From NCBI GenBank assembly GCA_028712895.1, contig JAQTPL010000003.1, forward strand, positions 17,332-81,331: 64,000 bases of DNA, written 5' to 3'. The translations under genes and the position numbers were made by a program. The notes beneath the pieces were generated by a model. It was not told the origin of the DNA. It saw nothing but the letters and a program-made list of their open reading frames with translations, and ran no database searches. Shown piece after piece: positions 56,303-64,000 of the stretch (position 1 is the first letter of the stretch; every line of letters begins with the position of its first letter). The DNA comes from a bacterium (GTDB lineage: Bacteria; CAYTYR01; UBA6262).

Positions 56303-58441
56303 TTATTCGAATTTATAGCCTTTTTCCCTGAATAATTTTGTGCATGTATCGACAACCTGGTTGTCGTAAAGCTGGCCCTTTTTCTCATTGACCTCAGCTA
56401 AGGCGATATCGACCCCCAAAGCCGGGCGATACGGCCGGTCCGAAGCCATGGCTTCTACGACATCAGCTACACTGATTATTCTTGATTCCAGCAGGATATC
56501 CCCATCGCTAATTCTACCCGGGTAACCAGAACCATTTATTCTTTCATGATGTTGTAAAACGATTTTAGCTATCGGCCAGTTAAATTCAATGTCTTTCAAT
56601 ATATCATACCCTACCTGGCTATGACCCTGGATCAAAGTAAATTCAGCCTCACTCAACTTGCCTGGTTTGTTCAAAATTTCCAGTGGTATGGAAATTTTGC
56701 CGATATCATGGATCAAACCGGCTAATTTCAGTCCCTGTACTTGCTCTTCAGTCAGGCCCAGCTCCCGGCCAATATGAAAAGCCAAGTCAGCTACCCGCCG
56801 CTGATGGCCGGCTGTATAAGGATCCCTGCTCTCGGTAGTCACGGCCAAGGCATTGATCGTGCCTTCCAGAGTTTTTTGCAGTTTTACATAATGCTGCTGG
56901 ACTGCTTCTTCTGCCTGTTTCTGTTCGGTGATATCCATAGCGAATCCGATAATCCCGATAACCTGGCCTTGTCCATCGAAATAAGGGATTTTATCGGTGC
57001 GTACTGAACGCAAACCATCTTTGGTTTCCATCGGCTCAATGATATTAAGCATTGGGTTGCCGGTATTCATTACTTGCCTATCGTCAAGCCAGTATTTCTC
57101 CGCATTCGCCGGAAATAGTTCAGCAGCTGATTTTCCTTCGATTTCCGATTTGTCTAATTTCAGGGCTTTGGCATAAGCTGTATTTACGCGCAACATAACG
57201 TTATTTCTGTCTTTATAGAAAGCCAGGGCCGGAGAAGAATCAAATATGGTTTGTAATTCATCCTGGGTATTTTTTAATTTTTCGTCAGCTATTTTACGGT
57301 CAGTCACATCATCATATACCGCTACGATCTCACCAGACGGCAGTTTGTAAACATAATTATCCTTCCAGCCGGATATCCGGCTGTCTTTATATAAAGAAAG
57401 GGGGAAATGTTCCGGAACAGCCGTTTGATATACCTTCTTCAATACGTCAAACAAACCAAAATCTTTTACTCCCGGGAATACAGTCAATATACTTTTATTG
57501 ATACTATCTTCTTTTTTTATTTTTTCTACGCGTTCCAAACTTTTATTAACGTCTTTTATTATGAAATCAGCGCCATTATTAACAGCTTCGTACACTGCTA
57601 CGCAGGTGCCCATATTATCAAATAGCTCGCGGAACCTGGCTTCACTCAGCTTGAGCGCTGCCTCAGCGTTTTTCAACTCTGTTATATCTGAATTGGTACC
57701 CAGGAAGCCGGTGATCTTTCCCTGCTCTTCATGCAGGGGAGTAACTAAACTATGGACCCAGGTTGCCTTGGCGGTTTGATCGCGGAAACGGAACTCCGCA
57801 ACCCATTTGCCATCAGTCTGTACAAACTGGGCCCAGGATGCCCTGATCCGCTCACGATCATCAGGATGTAATCCCCTAAGCCAACCTTCGCCTGATGCTT
57901 CCAGGGGACAAAGTCCGGCTATTTCACACCAGCGTTTGTTTACATACTGGTAACGGCCCTGGGTATCAGCTAAAAAAATCCCTACCGGAGACAAGAGCGC
58001 AAAATTACGAAAGCGTTCTTCGCTTTCTCGCAGCTCATTTTCCATTTTTTTTCTCTCGGTAATATCGCGGGAAAAACCCATGATCATTTTTTCATTACCG
58101 ACTTCAATGATCGACGAATGCACTTCAGTAATGAATTCAGATCCGTCTTTGCGCTTCTGAGGAATTTCAAATTCAGCAAAACCTTTATTTTTTACAGTCT
58201 CAACCTGCTGCCTGGCAAAATCAATATGTCCCGGAGCGATCAGGTCGACCAGGGGCAGACTAAATATTTCTTCCCGAGAATAACCGCGCATCCGGCAACC
58301 GGCATTGTTTATATAAACAATTTCACTATTAAAATTATAGACTATCACTGAATCAGAGGTCATATCAAGCAGCTTAACTTTAAGAGCTAAATCTTTTTCG
58401 AACTTTTCCCTTTGTTCGTGTACGTCGTTTTTATCTTTCAA
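56303..58441 (-). CDS. Multi-PAS HD-GYP domain protein
   Basis: Serial PAS/PAC domains; GLIHDIGKISIPLEILNKPGKL; HHERINGSGYPG. Confidence 0.93.
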   Translation of the reverse strand: MKDKNDVHEQREKFEKDLALKVKLLDMTSDSVIVYNFNSEIVYINNAGCRMRGYSREEIFSLPLVDLIAPGHIDFARQQVETVKNKGFAEFEIPQKRKDGSEFITEVHSSIIEVGNEKMIMGFSRDITERKKMENELRESEERFRNFALLSPVGIFLADTQGRYQYVNKRWCEIAGLCPLEASGEGWLRGLHPDDRERIRASWAQFVQTDGKWVAEFRFRDQTAKATWVHSLVTPLHEEQGKITGFLGTNSDITELKNAEAALKLSEARFRELFDNMGTCVAVYEAVNNGADFIIKDVNKSLERVEKIKKEDSINKSILTVFPGVKDFGLFDVLKKVYQTAVPEHFPLSLYKDSRISGWKDNYVYKLPSGEIVAVYDDVTDRKIADEKLKNTQDELQTIFDSSPALAFYKDRNNVMLRVNTAYAKALKLDKSEIEGKSAAELFPANAEKYWLDDRQVMNTGNPMLNIIEPMETKDGLRSVRTDKIPYFDGQGQVIGIIGFAMDITEQKQAEEAVQQHYVKLQKTLEGTINALAVTTESRDPYTAGHQRRVADLAFHIGRELGLTEEQVQGLKLAGLIHDIGKISIPLEILNKPGKLSEAEFTLIQGHSQVGYDILKDIEFNWPIAKIVLQHHERINGSGYPGRISDGDILLESRIISVADVVEAMASDRPYRPALGVDIALAEVNEKKGQLYDNQVVDTCTKLFREKGYKFE

Positions 58442-58560
58442 ACTGACCTCCTTAAAAATGACACTAACGGAGTGTAGCGCAACTTTTCAATATCGGACCC
58501 GCCACCAAAACGTCGGTGGGTGCAGTGCTCGATAGCGCGAGCGCCATCTTTAGGCGCGAA

Positions 58561-58586
58561 GTCCGCCAGCGCTTATTGGCGGAGAC
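58561..58586. repeat. REP-like hairpin (copy 1)
   Basis: gtccgccagcgcttattggcggagac followed by tacacc. Confidence 0.5.
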
Positions 58587-58647
58587 TACACCAAACCTAT
58601 ATCGGGGTGTAGCTTAATTTGTCAATATCGGGGTGGTCAGATTAAAT

Positions 58648-58721
58648 CGGGGCGGTCAGATTTGAACTGACGGCCTTACGGTCCCAAACCGTACGCTCTA
58701 AACCAGCTGAGCTACGCCCCG
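58648..58721 (-). tRNA. tRNA-Pro (TGG anticodon)
   Basis: CGGGGCGTAGCTCAGCTGGTTTAGAGCGTACGGTTTGGGACCGTAAGGCCGTCAGTTCAAATCTGACCGCCCCG. Confidence 0.95.
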
Positions 58722-58731
58722 TTTTCCATTC

Positions 58732-59037
58732 CTATTCATCCCGCAGGTGTCCGCCAAAGTTCGTTGGCGGACTACACCCCGAATTTATTAATCTTTTTAA
58801 TACATCTCTTCCCTTACCTGATTTAAAAAATCTTTCTCTTTTAAGAACTGCTGTTTTTGTTTTATGCTCTTCGCTATAAACTAATATATACGGAAGCCAT
58901 TTCTTAGTATGTCTTTGTAAACCTAAATTATGATATTCCACCCTTTTTCTGACATCCTCGGTGCTTCCCACATATAACTTTCCGTTTTTTTCACTTTTCA
59001 AAATATATACGAAATAAATATTATCCTTTTTAATCAA
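58732..59037 (-). CDS. GIY-YIG nuclease superfamily protein
   Basis: YFVYILKSEKNGKLYVGSTEDVRKRVEYHN. Confidence 0.9.
   Translation of the reverse strand: MIKKDNIYFVYILKSEKNGKLYVGSTEDVRKRVEYHNLGLQRHTKKWLPYILVYSEEHKTKTAVLKRERFFKSGKGRDVLKRLINSGCSPPTNFGGHLRDE
58749..58772. repeat. REP-like hairpin (copy 2), inside 3-prime end of GIY-YIG ORF
   Basis: gtccgccaaagttcgttggcggac, 9-bp perfect stem, followed by tacacc. Confidence 0.55.
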
Positions 59038-59626
59038 CTATCATCCTCTGGATCACTTTTTTTATCTTCTCTAATGCCTTACTGCGGTGGCTGATCTGAT
59101 TCTTGGTTTTCAGCCCCAGTTGGGCAAAGGTTTTGCCGTATTCCGGTACCATGAAGACCGGGTCATAGCCAAAACCATGCCGCCCTTTTATTTCAGTCCC
59201 AATATAGCCATTGATCAAACCGGAGACAGTATGGACTTTTCCCCCAGGTTCAGCCAAAGCAATAACACACTTAAATTGCGCTTTGCGCTTATTTAATGGC
59301 AAGTCACCTAATAGTTGCAGCAACTTCTTATTATTATCAATGTATTTACATCCCGGACCGGCAAAACGAGCAGAATAAACTCCCGGGGCCCCATCCAGGG
59401 ATGCCACTGCCAATCCAGTATCGTCCGCCAGGGCCCATTTCCCGGTATACTTAGCAATGGTCACTGCTTTCTTGATGGCATTATCACGTAAGGTGTCGCC
59501 GTCTTCGCGTACTTCCGGCAAATCAGGATAATCTTTGATACTTAATACTTTAACCTCGATACCGCGTAATAAGTGCTTGATCTCTTTGATCTTATCCCTG
59601 TTCTTGGTAGCCAGCACCAGTTCCAT
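59030..59626 (-). CDS. rdgB: XTP/dITP diphosphatase (RdgB/HAM1)
   Basis: ELVLATKNRDKIKEIKHLL; ADDTGLAVASLDGAPGVYSARFAG; GFGYDPVF; SHRSKAL. Confidence 0.96.
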   Translation of the reverse strand: MELVLATKNRDKIKEIKHLLRGIEVKVLSIKDYPDLPEVREDGDTLRDNAIKKAVTIAKYTGKWALADDTGLAVASLDGAPGVYSARFAGPGCKYIDNNKKLLQLLGDLPLNKRKAQFKCVIALAEPGGKVHTVSGLINGYIGTEIKGRHGFGYDPVFMVPEYGKTFAQLGLKTKNQISHRSKALEKIKKVIQRMIVD

Positions 59627-59680
59627 TAAGTTAAGCTCCACTCTGTTCCGCTAACTGATTACACAGATTACTTAAAGAAT

Positions 59681-60277
59681 CTATTCCCAGGTAATGGAAT
59701 AGGAACACTGGACACTGCCATCAGCCCGGCAGGCAGTTTCAATGATTTTAACATTCTTGCCGCCAGCCAGTTCCAGCATTTTTTCAAAATACCCCAGCAA
59801 TTTCCAGCAGTATGCTTTATGCATATCAACAAAACCGGTGATGCTCACGGTTACAATATTTTTAGTCTCATGCTGAGTGGTTAAAGTCCCCGTATCATAC
59901 ATATGGGTCCAGAAATTCGGCAAACGATTGATAGCAAACATCGGGTCAGCGGTAGTGACAAAAACACGGTACAATTTTGGGATGCCTTCTTCGGCTACAT
60001 ACTGCCCTATTTTACGGCATATCAGGTAGTTCCCCTTGCCTAAATGCTCGTCAGCCACCCGGATAAGATCAATATATGGCTTTACGGGGACCATTTGGCC
60101 ATACATGATATTGCCATCAATAACCTTCCTGGAAACAGCGCTCATTTTATTCAAGACTGCTGAATAGTTTTCCTCGCCAAACACAGTTTTAAGATATTTT
60201 ATAGTCGAGATTACCATTTGACCTTTAAGATTACCCATTAAAAACCCCAATGTTTTTTCATTAAATATCGCTTGCAC
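59681..60277 (-). CDS. Conserved hypothetical protein, V4R/DUF2378-like fold suspected
   Basis: VTTADPMFAINRLPNFWTHMYDTGTLT...; GTG or internal ATG start; family call weak. Confidence 0.55.
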   Translation of the reverse strand: MQAIFNEKTLGFLMGNLKGQMVISTIKYLKTVFGEENYSAVLNKMSAVSRKVIDGNIMYGQMVPVKPYIDLIRVADEHLGKGNYLICRKIGQYVAEEGIPKLYRVFVTTADPMFAINRLPNFWTHMYDTGTLTTQHETKNIVTVSITGFVDMHKAYCWKLLGYFEKMLELAGGKNVKIIETACRADGSVQCSYSITWE

Positions 60278-60300
60278 AGAACAATAAACCGCGCTATATT
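60272..60300 (+). promoter_or_regulatory. Sigma70-like promoter for the candidate ncRNA
   Basis: TTGCAC - 17 nt - TATATT, 7 nt before the terminal stem of the predicted RNA. Confidence 0.6.
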
Positions 60301-60306
60301 TGTCCT

Positions 60307-60493
60307 AAGGGAAGTTGCAAGAGATGAAAGAACTCTAATCGAGTTCTGTAAGTCTCGACCCCGGAATCAGGCGCCGTAGATGCCTATATACAGGCTCACT
60401 GGCAGCCACAAAATCTTGGGATCGCAATTTACCAGAAGGAATAAAAAGAACCACAACCAAATAGCAAGGATTAAAATCCCTTGCACTTCCCTA
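60307..60493 (+). ncRNA. Candidate 6S-like RNA (about 187 nt)
   Basis: Ends pair (GGGAAGuuGCAAG / CTTGCaCTTCCC), internal hairpin AGAACTCtaatcGAGTTCT, inner stem CGACCCC/GGGATCG, own promoter, intergenic. Confidence 0.45.
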
Positions 60494-60509
60494 TTAAAAT
60501 TCAAAGACA

Positions 60510-60574
60510 GTTTTGAGTGTTGAGTTTTTAAGTTTTGAATTAAGGATTAATCCCTTAACTCAAAACTCAAATTT
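60510..60574. repeat. Intergenic word repeat / inverted repeat (family C, copy 2)
   Basis: ttttgagtgttgagtttttaagttttgaattaaggattaatcccttaactcaaaactcaaa. Confidence 0.65.
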
Positions 60575-61285
60575 TTACTTTAGGGCGTCTTTCTGTGCCT
60601 TCAATAATTCACTGATGCCCCGTCGGGCTATTTGGAGCAGGCTATCCAGATCGTCTTTGGAAAAAGTACTATTTTCACCGGTCCCCTGCACTTCAATGAA
60701 TCCCCCATCACCGGTCATTACTACATTCATATCCACATCAGCTTTGGAATCCTCTTCATAGCAAAGATCAACCAGTATTTCCCTGTTGACCAGGCCTACA
60801 CTTACTGCCGCCACCTGGTTTTTTATCGGCAGGGTGTTGATCAGTCCTTTGTCTTTCATGGCGCGCAAAGCTTTTACCAGGGCTATATAAGCACCGGTAA
60901 TAGAAGCCACCCTGGTTCCGCCATCAGCCTGGATCACATCGCAATCCAGGATAACTGTTTTTTCGCCTAATTGCTTTAAGTCCACGCAGGCACGCATAGA
61001 CCGGCCGATCAAACGTTGTATTTCAAAGGTGCGTCCAGACAGCTTGGCGCGTTCACGCTGGTTACGCGTATTGGTAGCCCTGGGAAGCATGGAATACTCA
61101 GCTGTAACCCACCCAGTCCCGGTGTCTTTCAGGTGCGGCGGAACTTTGTTATCCACGCTGGCAGTACAAATCACCTTGGTTTGGCCCAGCTCGATCAAAC
61201 AGGAACCTTCAGCATGCCTGATATAATCTGTTGTGATCCTCACCGGTCGAATCTCTTTATTACTTCTACCGTCACTACGAACCAT
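60575..61285 (-). CDS. rph: Ribonuclease PH
   Basis: [75 protein letters not shown]. Confidence 0.97.
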   Translation of the reverse strand: MVRSDGRSNKEIRPVRITTDYIRHAEGSCLIELGQTKVICTASVDNKVPPHLKDTGTGWVTAEYSMLPRATNTRNQRERAKLSGRTFEIQRLIGRSMRACVDLKQLGEKTVILDCDVIQADGGTRVASITGAYIALVKALRAMKDKGLINTLPIKNQVAAVSVGLVNREILVDLCYEEDSKADVDMNVVMTGDGGFIEVQGTGENSTFSKDDLDSLLQIARRGISELLKAQKDALK

Positions 61286-61304
61286 TATTAACCCCTTAGA
61301 ATAC

Positions 61305-61409
61305 AAATTCTAATATCTAACTTCTAAATCCTAAATCCAAATTTTCAAAATACTGCAATATTTGATTTTTGAACATTTGAAATTGTTTAGAGTTTAGATA
61401 TTAGGATTT
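61305..61409. repeat. Long inverted repeat of word type between rph and valS
   Basis: aaattctaatatctaacttc versus reverse complement of gagtttagatattaggattt (about 17/20). Confidence 0.55.
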
Positions 61410-61414
61410 CGGAT

Positions 61415-64000
61415 CTAGCTTAGCGACTGTAAATTATCTGCCAATTTTTGCTTATTCCCTTTAATTTCCATTGCTTTCCCTTTGACCCGGTCTATTTCCG
61501 CTAGAGGCGCCTTACGCATGAATTCTTTGTTGTTGAGTTTTACTTCCACTTTTTTAAGTTCTTCACCCAGCCGGGCAATTTCTTTTTCCAGGCGTTGCTG
61601 TTCCTTACTGACATCAATAATATCGGCCAGGGGAATATATATTTCCATGCCGGCGACTACCGCTGTGGCTGCGCTTGACGGTTTGGCTGTATCTCCTCCC
61701 AAACTCAGAGTTTCAAGCCTCGCCAGCGAAGAAAGGTATTGTATATTGCCGGCCAGTATTTCCTTTTGCACGCCGGAAACTTTGATCAAAGCCTTGATCT
61801 TCTGGGCAGGATTTATCCGCATTTCGCCGCGGATATTACGGATAGCAGACACAGTATCCATCACCAGGCTCATCCTGGAGATAGCTTGTTCATCGATATA
61901 TTTTTTATCTGCTTCCGGCCACTTCTGTGTCATTATGCTTTCTTTTCCCAGCGACCAGCTACTAGCGACCAGCGACTGCTTATTCTGCCATATCTCTTCG
62001 GTAATAAAGGGCATCAAAGGATGCAATAGTTTCAGGATACCGTCTAAAACATAGATCAATACAGCTTGGGCGATCTTCTTCGTTTCCGGTTCTTCCTCTA
62101 TATAGAGCCTGGATTTAACTACTTCCAAGTACCAGTCGCAGTATTTACTCCAGGTAAACTCATAGAGCAAACGCGAGGCTTGGCTAACATCATAATTCTC
62201 CAGAGCCTCATTAACCGCGCCAATTAATTTCTGGAATTCGCTTAAGATCCATTTATCTGATAGCTCCAAATGGGCAGCAACTATATTATCTAAACTGACA
62301 AAAGTGCCTTCTTTCAGGTTCATTAAGACAAAACGTGACGCATTCCAGAGCTTATTGCAAAAATATCGCGCTGCCTGGAAAGATTCATTCCCCAGCTGCA
62401 GGTCACGGCCCCGGATACCGTTATAAGCGAGGGTAAAACGCACAGCGTCTACGCCAAATTGCGCGCTAATGTCCAATGGATCAATGACATTCCCCAGGGA
62501 TTTGCTCATTTTTTTACCATGGCTGTCGCGTACAATACCATGTATAAAGATATCACTGAATGGAGTCTTGCCCATCAAAGTCAAGCCCATCATGATCATG
62601 CGGGCGACCCAAAGATAGATGATCTCATGGCCAGTCACCAGGACAGCTGTCGGATAAAAATAATCCAGGTCAGGATTTTTTGTTGGCCAGCCCAAGGTAG
62701 AGAACGGCCACAAGGCACTGGAAAACCAGGTATCCAGCACATCAGGATCCTGAACTAGCTCTGTACCACCGCACCTAGGACACTTTTCCGGTGGATTAAT
62801 ACCTACATAATCTGGTTTGATGCCGGATCGTAATATATAGTTATCTTTGCTGTCATCTTTAAAAATAATCTTATCTTTATTACATTTTAAGCAATACCAG
62901 GCAGGAATACGATGTCCCCACCAGATCTGCCGGGATAGGCACCAGTCATGCAGATTTTTCATCCAGAGCAAATATGGCTTCGCCCAATTGTCCGGAACAA
63001 ACTTGGTCTTTCCTTCCTCTACGACTTTCAGGCCAGCATCAGCCATTTCCCTGGTTTTCAAATACCATTGTTCGCTGACCAGCGGTTCTGTGGCGCTATT
63101 GCAGCGATAGCAACGGGTAATAGGTAATGTATAATCTTCTTCCTTCTGCAGGAACTCTTTAGCCTTGAGATCAGCCACGACTTTCTCCCTGGCTTTATAC
63201 CGGTCCTGGCCGATATATTCTTTGACCTCAGACTGGGAGATAACCCGGCCGTTCGTATCTACCTCAGCCTGAGGGGTAATTTTACCTTCTTTGTCTATGA
63301 CTTGGATCGAGGCCAAATTATGGCGCTTGGCTATTTCCCAGTCATTGGGATCATGAGCCGGAGTCACCTTGACTGCGCCAGTACCAAAACTCATCTCTAC
63401 CACATCGTCAGCTACCACTGGTATTTCCCTGTTCACCAGGGGTAAGACTAGCACTTTACCGATCAAATCCTTATATCGTTCATCTTGAGGATTGACTGCG
63501 ACAGCCGTGTCCCCCAGCATTGTTTCAGGCCTAGTGGTGGCGACAACTATATAGTCGCGAGTCTCGGGTCCGCGAGTCTGCGGGTCAGAGGTTTTTAAGA
63601 AATACTTTATATACCAGAGATGGCCTTTTTCTTGTTCGTGTTCCACTTCACTTTCATTAAGCGCAGTGCCGCATCGCGGGCACCAGTCTACAATATGCTC
63701 GCCGCGATAGATCCAGCCTTTGGCAAACAGTTGGCTGAAAGCAGTCCTGACAGCTAGTGAACATTGCTCATCCATGGTAAAACGGGTGCGTTCCCAATCG
63801 CAGGAACAGCCAAGTATCTGTAACTGCTTTAATATTGTATCCCCGGTTTCCTGGCGCCACTTCCACATTTTTTCCAGAAACTTTTCCCGACCCAGGTCAA
63901 AGCGGGTCTTACCTTCCTGTTTGAGCAGTTTCTCTACCACATTCTGGGTAGCAATACCGCCATGGTCTGTCCCCGGGATCCAACAGATCGGAAGACCGTC
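61415..64000 (-). CDS. valS: Valyl-tRNA synthetase, N-terminus beyond right window edge
   Basis: ICWIPGTDHGGIATQNVVEKLL read past the ORF-track start; VVATTRPETMLGDTAVAVNP; KMSKSLGNVIDP; C-terminal coiled coil. Confidence 0.97.
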   Translation of the reverse strand, partial: DGLPICWIPGTDHGGIATQNVVEKLLKQEGKTRFDLGREKFLEKMWKWRQETGDTILKQLQILGCSCDWERTRFTMDEQCSLAVRTAFSQLFAKGWIYRGEHIVDWCPRCGTALNESEVEHEQEKGHLWYIKYFLKTSDPQTRGPETRDYIVVATTRPETMLGDTAVAVNPQDERYKDLIGKVLVLPLVNREIPVVADDVVEMSFGTGAVKVTPAHDPNDWEIAKRHNLASIQVIDKEGKITPQAEVDTNGRVISQSEVKEYIGQDRYKAREKVVADLKAKEFLQKEEDYTLPITRCYRCNSATEPLVSEQWYLKTREMADAGLKVVEEGKTKFVPDNWAKPYLLWMKNLHDWCLSRQIWWGHRIPAWYCLKCNKDKIIFKDDSKDNYILRSGIKPDYVGINPPEKCPRCGGTELVQDPDVLDTWFSSALWPFSTLGWPTKNPDLDYFYPTAVLVTGHEIIYLWVARMIMMGLTLMGKTPFSDIFIHGIVRDSHGKKMSKSLGNVIDPLDISAQFGVDAVRFTLAYNGIRGRDLQLGNESFQAARYFCNKLWNASRFVLMNLKEGTFVSLDNIVAAHLELSDKWILSEFQKLIGAVNEALENYDVSQASRLLYEFTWSKYCDWYLEVVKSRLYIEEEPETKKIAQAVLIYVLDGILKLLHPLMPFITEEIWQNKQSLVASSWSLGKESIMTQKWPEADKKYIDEQAISRMSLVMDTVSAIRNIRGEMRINPAQKIKALIKVSGVQKEILAGNIQYLSSLARLETLSLGGDTAKPSSAATAVVAGMEIYIPLADIIDVSKEQQRLEKEIARLGEELKKVEVKLNNKEFMRKAPLAEIDRVKGKAMEIKGNKQKLADNLQSLS
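63554..63592. repeat. Half copy of family A repeat inside valS
   Basis: gtcgcgagtctcgggtccgcgagtctgcgggtcagagg, encodes DPQTRGPETRD. Confidence 0.7.

Noticed and set aside
60307-60493. SRP RNA, tmRNA or RNase P RNA as identity of the structured RNA
   Set aside because: Lacks GGUCAGGNCCGGAAGGAAGCAGC, tag-peptide and RNase P core motifs respectively; 6S-like is the best remaining candidate
1-64000. CRISPR array
   Set aside because: No regularly spaced identical direct repeats with unique spacers; the spacer repeats are degenerate words without spacers
1-64000. Insertion sequences or integrases
   Set aside because: No transposase or recombinase ORF recognised on either strand; the GIY-YIG protein alone is not evidence of a mobile element

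Overview
The window comes from a diderm, T2SS-bearing bacterium; I cannot name the lineage from sequence alone. Left to right it contains: (i) a glycan-utilisation locus on the minus strand (LacI regulator, two pseudopilin-like proteins, a giant GH2 enzyme with a C-terminal DOMON/glucodextranase-C-like module, two further proteins with that module, and a sugar-binding lipoprotein); (ii) a secreted-effector operon (S8 protease with a FlgD/Por-like C-terminal domain, PorV/PorQ-family protein, alpha/alpha-barrel glycosidase-like protein) preceded by two tandem GEMM (c-di-GMP-I type) riboswitches, each with its own terminator; (iii) a complete-looking T2SS operon gspE-F-G-H-I-J-K-L-M-C-D; (iv) very large secreted or surface proteins; (v) a plus-strand c-di-GMP cassette in which a PilZ domain is fused to an alpha-oxoamine synthase (PLP) enzyme between two paralogous HD-GYP phosphodiesterases; (vi) a housekeeping/envelope block (tsaD, divergent polysaccharide deacetylase, ctp protease, envC, ftsX, csaB, DUF5693-like, glgA, galT, O-antigen ligase/TPR proteins, a PAS-HD-GYP protein, rdgB, rph, valS), two tRNAs and a candidate 6S-like RNA. 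The strongest unusual signals are the tandem riboswitches with matched P1/antiterminator complementarity, the HD-GYP / PilZ-oxoamine synthase / HD-GYP cassette, and families of degenerate word-like repeats in spacers that also appear in frame inside valS and possibly tsaD. All family calls come from reading the sequence; no database search was run.
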